A stretch of 64,000 nucleotides of DNA. It comes from Ischnura elegans (taxonomy: Eukaryota > Arthropoda > Insecta > Odonata > Coenagrionidae). The DNA lies in contig NC_060251.1 of NCBI RefSeq assembly GCF_921293095.1, forward strand, positions 64,683,585 to 64,747,584. The letters run 5' to 3'. This document shows, piece after piece, positions 1-9,990 of the stretch (within the stretch, counting starts at the first letter, position 1; every line of letters begins with the position of its first letter). Both the position numbers and the translations under genes were made by a program. A model generated the notes under the pieces. The model had not been told where the DNA came from, searched no databases, and saw only the letters and a list, made by a program, of their open reading frames with translations.

Positions 1-545
1 CAAGTGAAAATTGTCAAGAGCACGAAAATGCAACGGCTAAGTATGTATTCTGGGAAAATCCCATGTGATGTCGTTCTGGTTCCTGCTGCCACAAGTGAGG
101 TGACCTTGGGGCGAGGCTCTGAGCGCTGATACAATGCAGGATGCTATCAGGTAGCAGAGTACCATACTAGATGGTAGTGCTTGGCTTAAATAAGGAATAT
201 TACCTTATCAAACGAAGAAAACTTTCCAACCGTAGCCAGTTTTAATAGGTGATTATGAAGAGATGTTTCCCTGAGCTTTGTGCCTCATGCATGCATTGGT
301 AATCTCAGACGACATAAAACTCCTATCTACTCTTATAGAAGCTAGGTCCCTGTGACGTCACGTGGAGTGGCATCGCATGGGCACCAATCTGGCCTTTTTC
401 AAATGAGGATAAAATTGACCCTTACCATTCGTCTTAACTGGTATTTCTAAAACCAAATAATTTGTATATTATGAATACACTAATGGTGGGTTACGAATCG
501 CAATCAATGCCTTTCGTTTTCTTTGATGAAGGAAACTACCCTATT
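1..545 (+). repeat. Dispersed repeat, copy 1 (continues past window start)
   Basis: This stretch matches, in reverse orientation and with scattered substitutions, 19703-20250. Shared landmarks are the CACGAAAA block near position 22, the GACGTCACGTGGA block near 355-366, and the GCAATCAATGCCTTTCGTTT block near 500-520. The similarity stops at about 545, so this is one end of a repeat whose other end lies outside the window. No coding capacity is visible and the family is not recognised. The second copy lies inside a hAT transposase relic, so at least that copy arrived by insertion. Confidence 0.75.
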
Positions 546-562
546 GTAATAATGAGGTCCCT

Positions 563-795
563 AGAATATGATCAGGACATATATGCCTGTTTCATGGATT
601 TTGAGAAGTTTTTGATAGGTTGAACTGGGTAAAGTTAATGGGTATCCTCAAAAGAATAGGTGTAGATTGGAGGGACAGATGACTAATTCGTAATCTGTAT
701 ATGACTCAGACTGCACAAGTGAGGGTAGCAGAGGGAGAATCTGGATGGGCAAGCATTGGCTGTGGTGTGAGGCAAGGCTGTCCTCTATCGCTGAT
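563..795 (+). pseudogene. LINE reverse-transcriptase fragment
   Basis: Translated on the plus strand with frame slips, this reads like the RT palm of a non-LTR retrotransposon. Visible pieces are YACFMDFEKF (RT motif A region), then LMGILKRIGVDWRDR, then the turn GVRQGCPLS before position 790. The YADD box is absent, because the fragment ends in an AATAAATAAATA-rich stretch. It is too short and too broken to function. The residue pattern resembles arthropod LINEs of the same general type as the C-terminal piece at 40277-41080. Clade assignment is uncertain. Confidence 0.7.
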
Positions 796-1594
796 AGAAT
801 ACTATAATAATAAATAAATACAAGACAATGCCATCTTATGATATAAAAAAGTTATTACTTTGGTTCTGCTGTGTTTGGCAAAACGGGCGGAGGGGGCACG
901 ACCCCCATCTGTATCTGTCATTGTTCGCGTCTGTTGGTTGTTGTGAGCGATTACTTCTCTCAACGAATTACTATTTCTTGAGTATATCTCACCCGGTGGG
1001 AATCTGAGAAATTTTTCATTTACATATAAGATATGTTACTAAAATAAAACTATTTTTTCAAGGAAATAATCTCATAAACTGATGTCACATCTTGACTTAG
1101 GTACTCCCCCCTAGACTATGGCTTGCCCCCACCAAGACCATGGCTTGCCCCTCCTAGTCATGATCCTGGGTATGCCCTTGGGTGGCCAATTTCAGAAATG
1201 AGACAGAAGTGATCGGCCTGTTCGTTTACTAATGCTTCAGCCTGGTAGTGAGCGAAACATGTGTGTTTTCAACAATTTTGTAAAGCGAATACTGATATAT
1301 ATCTCAGTTGTGAATAATTGATGAAGTAATTTTCTCCAAATCCGACATTTTGGAGTTCAATAGAGACTTCAAGAGGCCCTTCGTTGAGGGCTATGAAGTG
1401 GAACGCTATAATCACATATTGGAAGTTGTCATGGTTGAATCACTGGAGTATTTGGTTCTTGTAATGGGCTTTTACATACAAGCGAGCATTATTAATGCCA
1501 TGTCACACAAGATACATGCTTTTCGGAAGAAAATTGGCATTTCGTTTTATGGTATAATGTTGGACGATTTTATTAACCATCTTTTACACAGGGG
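796..1594. other. No recognised gene
   Basis: A+T-rich DNA. An 85-codon open frame at 1350-1607 runs into the left arm of the inverted-repeat element and resembles nothing I recognise. I do not call it a gene. Confidence 0.5.
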
Positions 1595-2338
1595 CTATTT
1601 AATGTAGGCTAAGTAACAGAACTTTTTTATGGAGTTTTAAATTTTTATTCTAACATAAATAGCAAGACAGTATGGCATAGGGAATCAACAGGAACATATA
1701 ATACTTATAAAAAATATTGGGGGGGCCCATATCGGAGGTCTTGCCCTGGGAAGAGGTTAAATTCAAAGTGTGTCGCAGCACCGAAACACTACCATGATTC
1801 ACACCACTTGATTCAGTTAACCTGCTTAACCTCATAATTATTTGTTTCAACACACATTGTTGAATTTATTTTAAAAGGTAACTATCGTCAAACATGGGAA
1901 ATAAAAATAACAAATATATTTATGTGATTTCACAAAGCATAATATAACTTAATTATTTTCTTGAATTATTGAGGGGGCTCCGCCCCCCCAAACGAATCTT
2001 TGAGGGGGCGCGGGCCCCCTCAGGCCCCATGGAGTCGGCGCCACTGCTTTTACAATATATCATTATTTAAAATCATCAAACAATATGATAGGCATCTCCT
2101 CACGTAAGCCATCCATCCTCAATGAGCTAATATCTTTTGTTTTAAGGCTGTGAATAGTGATTCAACCTGTATCACTTTAGTGAAGGGAATTCCCACTCAG
2201 AAACCCTCATTGACGTAATAATTAACCAATCTTCATTGTTCCTGTTGATTCCCTATGCCATACTGTCTTGCTATTTATGTTAGAATAAAAATTTAAAACT
2301 CCATAAAAAAGTTCTGTTACTTAGCCTACATTAAATAG
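1595..2338. mobile_element. 744-bp element with ~100-bp terminal inverted repeats
   Basis: The left arm (about 1595-1695) and right arm (about 2239-2338) are reverse complements over roughly 100 bp with very few differences. The outer end begins CTATTTAATGTAGGCTAAGT and the inner end is GGAATCAACAGGAAC. The 540-bp interior has a G-rich/C-rich patch near 1970-2030 and no transposase. Long arms and lack of coding suggest a non-autonomous DNA transposon or foldback element. I could not fix a target-site duplication, so the superfamily is open. Confidence 0.7.
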
Positions 2339-5300
2339 ACAGATGCACGGCATTCGTGGTACTTGAGCATAGTATGCATGCTGGGTTTTGGAATACCTAC
2401 TACTAAGAGTTATTTCTTGCTCCTAGCCACTTCACATCATTCTCAGTTGTCACGATTATAATTATATCCCAAACCCTTCATTTTGTGACTGGATAGCTGA
2501 AAATTCAGTGATTGTTATAAAAAAATTTGTACATCCTTCCATCTGTCTGCATCCCCTCCTATACTCACACGAACATCTTTTAAGTAGGCATTAAATAATA
2601 CATCGACATTGTCATGCCCTTTATATATTTCTGTATGACCCATTCTAATTTTTTCTTAAGTAAGCTATTAAGCTTTTCTAGCTAACTCTTGCCCATTATC
2701 AAGATGTGCTCCACTTCTTTCTCAAATTAGGGGTTTAGGGGAATCTATGGAGAGAGATAGCTTTTGTCTCACACCGGTTGGTGCAACAATAAACGCCACA
2801 CAATTTGTTGCTCATGAACTTCTACCTCTGTTTTTCATCATAATGCCATTGATATTCGGCTAAGAGAGTACACTGGCACAGAAGTGGCGTGAGGAGTAAT
2901 TACATAATTGGTGAACATAACTGAAAAAGCTGGTGCAAGTTATTTCCACCTTTCAGTAAACTAGGGCTGAATGTCCTATCAAAAGTAAGGTGCCAGCTGC
3001 TATTTATTTGACTCTGTTGATTTAAAGTAATTCATTTAATGCATCAGTAATTAGCATTGAAGTCCAGAATTTAAAATTTATCAATTAACCCTTGCATATT
3101 GAGCACCACTCAACCCTTTCATGCTGAATGTCAGCAGTAGCCAACGAGCATCTTCATATGCAAAAGACCTAATCTTGGCTCCAACTGACACAGGTTTTTC
3201 AATGCAAACAACCGGACGTCAGATACAGCTGGCATAGGGTAAGGGAAGTGACCGCTGAGGTAGCAATGGTTGGAGCCATTCTGGTCCTGTCTGAGGCTCA
3301 GTTTAGCAAGACCTAGGAGCCACTCCTTGGGAATTGGCCCCGAACCTCTTACTCATTTATGATCCTCCTTACAGCAGAAATCCATAGTGGTGGTTATATT
3401 GTCCATGGTATTTGGAAAGAAACTTTTTGTTGCATGCTCAAATTAATAATATTTATATATATATATCGTTTCCTTGCCTGCAATTTCAAAGCAAAATTTT
3501 TAATTACCAATAACGGACATCTTAAGTCCTTGTGTTTACCAACTTCATAAAAGTATCTTCAAATTAGCAGCAAGTAGAAAAATACCTACTTGGAATTCTA
3601 AACTTCCTCTTCCTATCACTACTTGAAGATATTCGTAAATTATGTTAGTTTCATAATTTACAACTCAAGATCAGTTGAACCAATTTGAATGAAATTAGGT
3701 TTTTAAATATGTACTTCTTAGCCCGAAATAACCTTTAAAATATCACAAAATTCCACAGGAAAAAATTTACCATGATCTTAAAAATTGGTAACACTATAAC
3801 AAGTGTTGGTCAAACTTACGAGTATTAGTTCTTAGTGATGATTAGTCTTTGTTTTCAGCAATTTCATGGCAGAGCTTTGTAACAAAATCATAAACAATTC
3901 AATACATTGAGAAATCAACTTGAGTTAAAACTATTGTGACAAGCTGGCAGTGTTCCTGTTGATGACTCCAGCAGATAGATTTAATTTCCTCGGAATTTTA
4001 TCAATTCCATTTCATTGAAAGATGACCTTATCAGCACAGAGTCCCTGAACATGAAGTAGCCACAAAAATCACAATGGTTGAGTGAGCAATGAATATTAGT
4101 GGCTAAGAATGAAGATGCGGATGCCTTTAACTTTGGAGTTCAAAATCAAATTGTTGATACTCCACTTTTATACAATGCTATTGACTGCATGAAGGCCATA
4201 TTACACAATACATTAATACCTATGAGTTAATGTGACGTACGCATGTCTAAACGTATGAACGCCAAAATCCACCGTGTAACCGACCAACTAGTGCAAATGC
4301 ATGAACAGATAGTAGAACCAATACTATTTCGGTTCATGCATTCGTACATGTTCCGGTCCAGCAAAATCATTCACCAAACCTACATTATCTCATACGTGTT
4401 ACTGTACCCTGTAACCAGGCCTTCAGAAACAGCCACCAACTATTCATCTGAATTGAACTTCCAGGAAGTTGGGGTGAGAATTGTAAGCAGAAGTCTTTCT
4501 GACAAGCCATTGTAACACTTATTTTTGTAGTTAAATTAATATTTTTCCTCAAAGCATTACAACCAGTCAAACATGTTTAAAATTGGTACAGCCAATCTAG
4601 ATTTATAAATGGTGTAACTAAGCTGTTAATGTTAGGCGCTACGAAGTCTGCTGAGTCAGATAGATCATTATACAATATCATCCTTGAAGGTCTACTGAAG
4701 AAATAATTGGTTCCAAATGAATGAACCATAGTAGAACAGGTAAATTAGCATTACGTTTGGCGCTCTAAACCATATTGTGATGACACTACTTTCTGTCACA
4801 TCACATTCCCAGTTAAAAATTTTGTGAACATAACATATTAATAGCTGTTCAGTGGCTGGAGCTTACCAGCATCCCGCAATATGCACTATGTTAAGAGGAA
4901 AATAGTGGTAACCAGGTCAGATAACCGCATTCAGTGGAATCATCTGACTGATCCAAGTTCATATGTAAGGGATTACAGAAAATTTTTTTAAAGATCATTT
5001 CTTATAGCCAACAATGGAGAATAACTCAATAGAAAATTAATTACATGATGGACTAATATATTGCCTTATATTAAGCCATTAGGCGCAGGAAAGTTTTCTT
5101 CTCTTAGTCCATTTTTCCACAATGCCTCTAAGACCCAATACATAATCATTTCATACTCAGGTGACAAGTCGTTTGTAGAAAGCAAGGAGTGTGATATGGA
5201 AAAGACAAAAATATTAAGACAATACCAACAGCACAGGAAGATACTTAAGTATCATTTCTTTTGCTTAATGTCAACAACTACTTCACGTAAATGCAGTATT

Positions 5301-6532
5301 AATGTCTGTCCAGAAGATTCTACTAAATCCATGCATTCCAACAGAGCAGCAAATGAGACATCGAGAAGATTGACTGAACACACTTGATTCAAACGTTAAC
5401 TATCAGAATGAGATAAAACAAATGAATCTTAACAGCAAACATCACCACGGTACTAAGGTCCTCCTAAGTGCAACCTCAATGACCTGAACCTGTTAATAAT
5501 GTTTGGTTCAAATATTTAATGTTTCCACATTTTACCACAACATATCAAGTATTTATAAAAAGAGCTATGATAAAGCTTCTATTTCAGATGCCAATTAGCA
5601 TCATGGTCCTTAGTACAATTAAATCTGACTAGCTCCGTGAGAGCTAAGATTATACACGATGAATTTGTCATGTCTTGTGCCAACTGAAAAACTTATCCCG
5701 AGTCATGGTTACAGCAGAGACATTTCTCCTTAAAAAGAAAGAAAAATGACTTCGCCTGTGTGAATACTGAGAGCAAGTTTTTCCTTTCTCTAGTAATTTG
5801 GCATTAACAACACTGGATAAGTACCTTCCTGACAGTGTACCTAAGCACAATAACAAAAGGGGGAGACAAGGTTACCACAATTCTCAACTATTTTCAAAGC
5901 AGTGCAGCTACTCTTACAGGCTTTCGTAAGCCTTCAGTGATAAAATATAATTTTTGGTAGTTAATTTACGGTCTATAAGAGATCCACCTCCATAGCAAAA
6001 ATTTGATAATTTTAACCTCATCATCCAGCACACCATAAGGCAGACCATCAACCTAGAGTTACTCCCAGACAAATAAAGACAAGGGTAAAATTAACCAAGA
6101 GGGGTTAGGCACTACATACAAATACCACCATAGCAAAACTTAATGTGAAACTTAGCAACATCCTCCATCATTAAAAATTTCCTAAAGGCTGTTATAAAGC
6201 TGGGAATGTTACCTCAGACAAACTATGTTGAAATTGCTAGAACGTGAGCTTGAAATTGTAGAAGGGGCAACTTTGCTGCCTCACATCCACACATTCCACC
6301 ACTTGCATGCAATTTGGATTGGGTCTTTGTACATACATCAGATTGTGCAATGACACCTTGGGTTAAACTGCCTTTACAATTAAAATGCCATTTCTAGAAT
6401 AATAAATGATAATTCCCCTGAAAAGTAAGGGTCTACTGATAGCATTACCCAATACCACCACATTGTTTATAACAAAATTGAAACAGCTTCACTAGGCAAA
6501 TAAATTATTACAAGCATTAGCGCGATTAAATA
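2339..6532. other. Intergenic DNA without recognised genes
   Basis: About 4 kb of A+T-rich sequence with only short, unconvincing open frames (for example 4243-4515 and 5061-5387). It contains an imperfect hairpin at 4297-4341, with arms ATGCATGAAC/GTTCATGCAT and an inner ATAGTA/TACTAT pair. Nothing else could be assigned. It lies downstream of the 3' end of RpS8. Confidence 0.5.
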
Positions 6533-6538
6533 TTTATT
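6533..6538 (-). promoter_or_regulatory. RpS8 polyadenylation signal
   Basis: AATAAA on the minus strand, about 40 nt beyond the RpS8 stop codon. This is the only canonical hexamer at a sensible distance, and it implies a very short 3' UTR, as is usual for ribosomal protein genes. Confidence 0.65.
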
Positions 6539-6578
6539 AAACACGCCATCACTTTTACAATGTACAACCAAAAGCAGT

Positions 6579-9101
6579 TTATTTTCCTTTCTTGGCCTTA
6601 ATTTTTCTCATATAAAATTCTAACTCCTTCCCTTCCAAGATGTAACCATCAGAACGTCCACATTGGCCTGGACGACTGGAGACACATGCTGCAAAAGAAC
6701 ATTAATAATGTTAAGGACGGCCATTACCAGCTGTGACTGCATATGAAACTAGCATCTAACTCAGAGTAACTATGACATGCTATTCATCGGCTAAGAGGTT
6801 AGCTCAAAACGAGTGCACCCCATATGAATAACCTCGCATTAAGAAATTATCATCATTGTCATTATCTCAATAAATCTATGCTATAAGAGAACATACCCAA
6901 AATCCTAGCAGTTTGAAACTGCTCCTCCAGAGCTGGTTCTAATTTAGCGAGTCGCTGTCTTGCCTTGTACTTCTTTTCTACCTTCTTTGAACGCTTCTTG
7001 TTGAGGACAGCCTCTTCTGCCTCGGTCTGAAAAAGATAGCAGTCATTTATAACAGCTCCACATCCAGAAACCATATATAACTTCAAAGAAATCATCAGTT
7101 GCCAGTCATAATCATTTCTATCATATGACACACAAATTAATCATCATTTTAATAACCTCTTAATGAAAGAATTTCAAGTTAAGAGGCAACCCTCCCTGTT
7201 TCACTCCCATTACATTTAAATGATAGTTGCCAATACAATCAAGAGAAACCAGTAAAAACACGAGGTGAACACTAGTTGCCAAGCGTTATTATCTTAAATG
7301 CATTAAAATTTATCCCCAACTCATGCAAGTCCACAAGTTTACGTATCTTATTCGGTCCTCCATTTACCAGGCTGGAATCTCTACAATCTCATAATATCAA
7401 TCGTTTGGTCAGCACTGTTACTTTCGAAAATATTTCAACATAAGCCAGTACACCAATTCGAAAAAACAGCTCATTGAAAGTAGCTATCAAAAAGCCCAAT
7501 ACACAACATGCTAAGAAATAAAAAATCACATTTTGAGAGCGTCTGTTTACTAAGACACTGTGATCACTACTCTTAATAATGGGGTTCATGTGTCATGACC
7601 CTGTAAGTGCACAAAATAATAACATGCAATTTTACACGAAGGATTTACGAAAACTAAGTTCTTACTTATTCTTACCAATTAACATAACCATGACAGACCA
7701 ACTGTCGCATTCTTAATCATTATAATTATCAAAATGCCGAAGAAACACGGATATGAACAATAACCTAAGATCATAATCCTAGGCCTCAAAACAAACTCAA
7801 GTAAAAATACTAACCAACTTGGCGCCCTTCTTCCTTCCCAAAGGTAAAATATAGTGCGACTCGTACCACTGCCGGAATGGGGTAGCATCAACAATAACAA
7901 TAGCGTTCTTTACAAGTGTCTTCGTTCGCACCAATTCATTGTTCGATGCGTTGTACACGACGTCAATAATACGAGTCTTCCTCGTACAACCTAGAAAGAA
8001 ATAAGGGAGTGAGATTTGGCATTGGTTACCCACACTAAACACGACGACGCAAGATTTCAGATTAATGTTTGACCTCACAACTTTCAGAGTAGGTAAGGTT
8101 ATGTTCATCACGTGGGTGGGTAAAATCCATACATAAGTATCATTTCTGAAGCCTAGTGCAGTATAACCATGCACAAAACAATAGTGAAAGTAAGCCGAGA
8201 GTTATCTATACTATTGCAAGAGGCTTATTAAGCCGAAATAAGAGTCAAGGAAAAGCAGGGTGAACATATAATTCGGCAGAATACTTACATTCCGAACCCC
8301 AAGAGAAGTTTCCTTGGTCAAGTCGCAACGCACGGTATTTCTTATTACCACCACGTGTCCTGACAGTGTGAATACGTTTAGGTCCAAGCTGAAAGTAAAA
8401 TTCAATAGAATTTAAAGACGAAATACAAACACATGTTTCTTATCAAATATAAGACCTCAGCACGTTAGAGGTTATAAACCCTCATCATTTTCAGGTTAAG
8501 CTAAAAAGCAATGTCATCATATAAAAGGCAAACAGAGGGGCAGAAAGAAATGACATATACCTTAGTATTCGCGGCAGGTCGTCCTAATTCGAACTTCCTC
8601 TTCTTCCGAAGAGGCTTCCTCTTTCCTCCAGTGGCCCTCCTCTTGTGCCAATGGTCTCTGGAAATACCTATAAGAAAGCAATGAAGCCTTAGAAAAGAAA
8701 CTTGGAGCTATTTCCAGCTATTTTACCCACGATTTTCCTAAACAATATATGTTTATTTAATGTGGCACACTTCAATTTTTTTCCGGCGAAAAAGTAAGAA
8801 ATAAATAACGCCAGGATCACGTTTTAATAGATTATTATTAAGGAGTTATCTTATGACTAGAATATCGTGACAACAAATACATGAACGTATGCTATTCTTT
8901 ACACGTGTAACGAATGGTTGCGGTCGCCTATTTATAAAGCGGTAATTAAGGAATATCATAGAAGATCGTACGAAAGTAAATACATAAATAACTTATAGTA
9001 CATTAAGTTTGGATATTTAAAGTAAAATCAGTCAAGAAAACACACTTCCATTGCAAGGATGATTGAGGATTGATCGTTAGCTACACGGAGTACTTACCCA
9101 T
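6579..9101 (-). CDS. RpS8: 40S ribosomal protein S8 (eS8), six coding exons
   Basis: Component of the small ribosomal subunit, acting in the cytoplasm after nucleolar assembly. Exons on the minus strand are 9101-9098, 8667-8561, 8388-8289, 7990-7815, 7026-6897 and 6688-6579. All five introns are GT-AG and the joined frame is 627 nt, giving 208 residues, the usual length for animal eS8. The protein begins [12 protein letters not shown], carries the basic [14 protein letters not shown] stretch and [19 protein letters not shown] in the centre, and ends KIKAKKGK. The first exon holds only ATG plus one base. No frameshift or stop is seen, so this looks like the functional host gene and not a retrocopy. 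Fip1 is divergently oriented about 0.9 kb away. Four introns hold box C/D snoRNA candidates, as RPS8 does in vertebrates. Confidence 0.97.
6761..6856 (-). ncRNA. Box C/D snoRNA, U46 (SNORD46)-like, in RpS8 intron 5
   Basis: C box ATGATGA is at 6856-6850 and D box CTGA at 6764-6761, 96 nt in all, with a C'-like CGATGAA in between. Directly upstream of the D box is GTCATAGTTACT, complementary to the conserved 28S rRNA stretch AGTAACTATGAC next to the R2 target region. The fifth nucleotide before the D box pairs with an adenosine, which would be the predicted 2'-O-methylation site. Human SNORD46 is also encoded in RPS8, is similar in length and is known to target this part of 28S rRNA. The D box ends 72 nt before the 3' splice site. 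The terminal stem is weak. The rRNA match is from memory of a very conserved sequence. Confidence 0.78.
7095..7147 (-). ncRNA. Candidate box C/D snoRNA in RpS8 intron 4
   Basis: ATGATGA at 7147-7141 and CTGA at 7098-7095 bracket a 53-nt unit whose D box ends 68 nt before the 3' splice site. The possible guide ahead of the D box is ATTATGACTGGCAA. Internal C'/D' boxes are poor (ATGATTA is C'-like). The rRNA target is unknown to me. Support comes mostly from the same position as in the other introns, and it could be chance in A+T-rich DNA. Confidence 0.4.
8057..8111 (-). ncRNA. Candidate box C/D snoRNA in RpS8 intron 3
   Basis: GTGATGA (a standard RTGATGA C box) is at 8111-8105, a D'-type CTGA at 8087-8084 and a final CTGA at 8060-8057. 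The final box ends 66 nt before the 3' splice site. The C' box would be the weak TGTGAGG. Possible guides are ACCTTACCTACT before D' and TCAAACATTAAT before D. I cannot assign an rRNA target. At 55 nt it is at the short end for this class. Confidence 0.45.
8457..8520 (-). ncRNA. Box C/D snoRNA with perfect C, D', C' and D boxes in RpS8 intron 2
   Basis: C box ATGATGA is at 8520-8514, D' CTGA at 8494-8491, C' ATGATGA at 8488-8482 and D CTGA at 8460-8457. The spacers of 19, 2 and 21 nt fit the geometry of a double-guide C/D RNA. The D box ends 68 nt before the intron's 3' splice site, which is the favoured distance for intron-processed C/D snoRNAs. Guides would be CTTTTTAGCTTAAC (before D') and TAACCTCTAACGTG (before D). 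I do not recognise their targets. The terminal stem is short or external. Confidence 0.68.
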
Positions 9102-9990
9102 CTTGATGTCACATTGAAGGAGGAAGCCGGTGGCATGCTGGGTAGCTTATTGCACCTAGATTCGTTGGACAGCCGGAAGTTCAATCTGGTTCAACCAATG
9201 AAATTATGAATTGAAATTCCTCCAGGCACAGAAAATATTAAATTAAATCTGAACAAATATATTCATTGGTAAAAATTGATATAAAAAATTAATTATGAGT
9301 ACAACACTTAATTTTAATGAATTATAACTAAGTATGAGAATTTACTACAAACTCTTTCACCCTAATGCGCAAAGTGGCATAATGAACAATCCTACTTTTC
9401 GTGGTAAAAATTTAAAAGAGCCAATGTAAAACACTCATAAACTGCGTTTAGTATTAAGATTGATGTAATTGTTGGAATTAACCTGATAACTTCAATTTAT
9501 CAAAGTTGGACCCTCAAGTACCGGCCCCCATTCATGTCGACACTGGACCAATTGAATGATTTAAATCAATTTCTAGGATTATACATAACAATGAGAAAGG
9601 ATTTAAGGAAAAACAGTATTCAACCCAAGTAAATCTACCAATTTGCGAGAATTTGAAACATATTTGAAGAGAAATCAAGTAGCCGGCAGAATATTTGGCT
9701 GGTTACTTTTTCATTCATTACATTTGTTGTCATATTGCCTGCTGTGAGCTATGATGCGAGTATAGAATGACTGAATTATCGAAAAATGGTGGTGCTCGGC
9801 ATTGGACATGGTGGGGTAAACATGTAGATATTTTCTCAGCTTTTGACGGATACTCTCAGTATTCATGTATTATATATTTGGCGCTTTTGTGATAAACGGT
9901 GTCTGATTGAGTGCAACTGTTATTTAGAGAATTTCTCCGTCATACTGTGAGTTTTCATGATTGTAAATAATAAGCTACAGAGGCACAGTA
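9102..9990. promoter_or_regulatory. Divergent RpS8/Fip1 intergenic region
   Basis: About 890 bp separate the RpS8 start codon from the Fip1 start codon, which point away from each other. The RpS8 side has a pyrimidine-rich CTTCCTCCTTC at 9115-9125 (minus-strand reading), a possible 5'TOP-like tract. The rest is A+T-rich and no transposon is recognised. It must contain both core promoters, but whether they share elements cannot be told from sequence. Confidence 0.5.

Noticed and set aside
1350-1607. 85-codon open frame
   Set aside because: It runs into an inverted-repeat arm, has no recognisable domain, and frames of this length are expected by chance in A+T-rich DNA.
4297-4341. Hairpin that could be a microRNA precursor
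   Set aside because: The stem is only 10 bp plus a 6-bp inner stem, shorter than a typical pre-miRNA. I mention it only as a hairpin.
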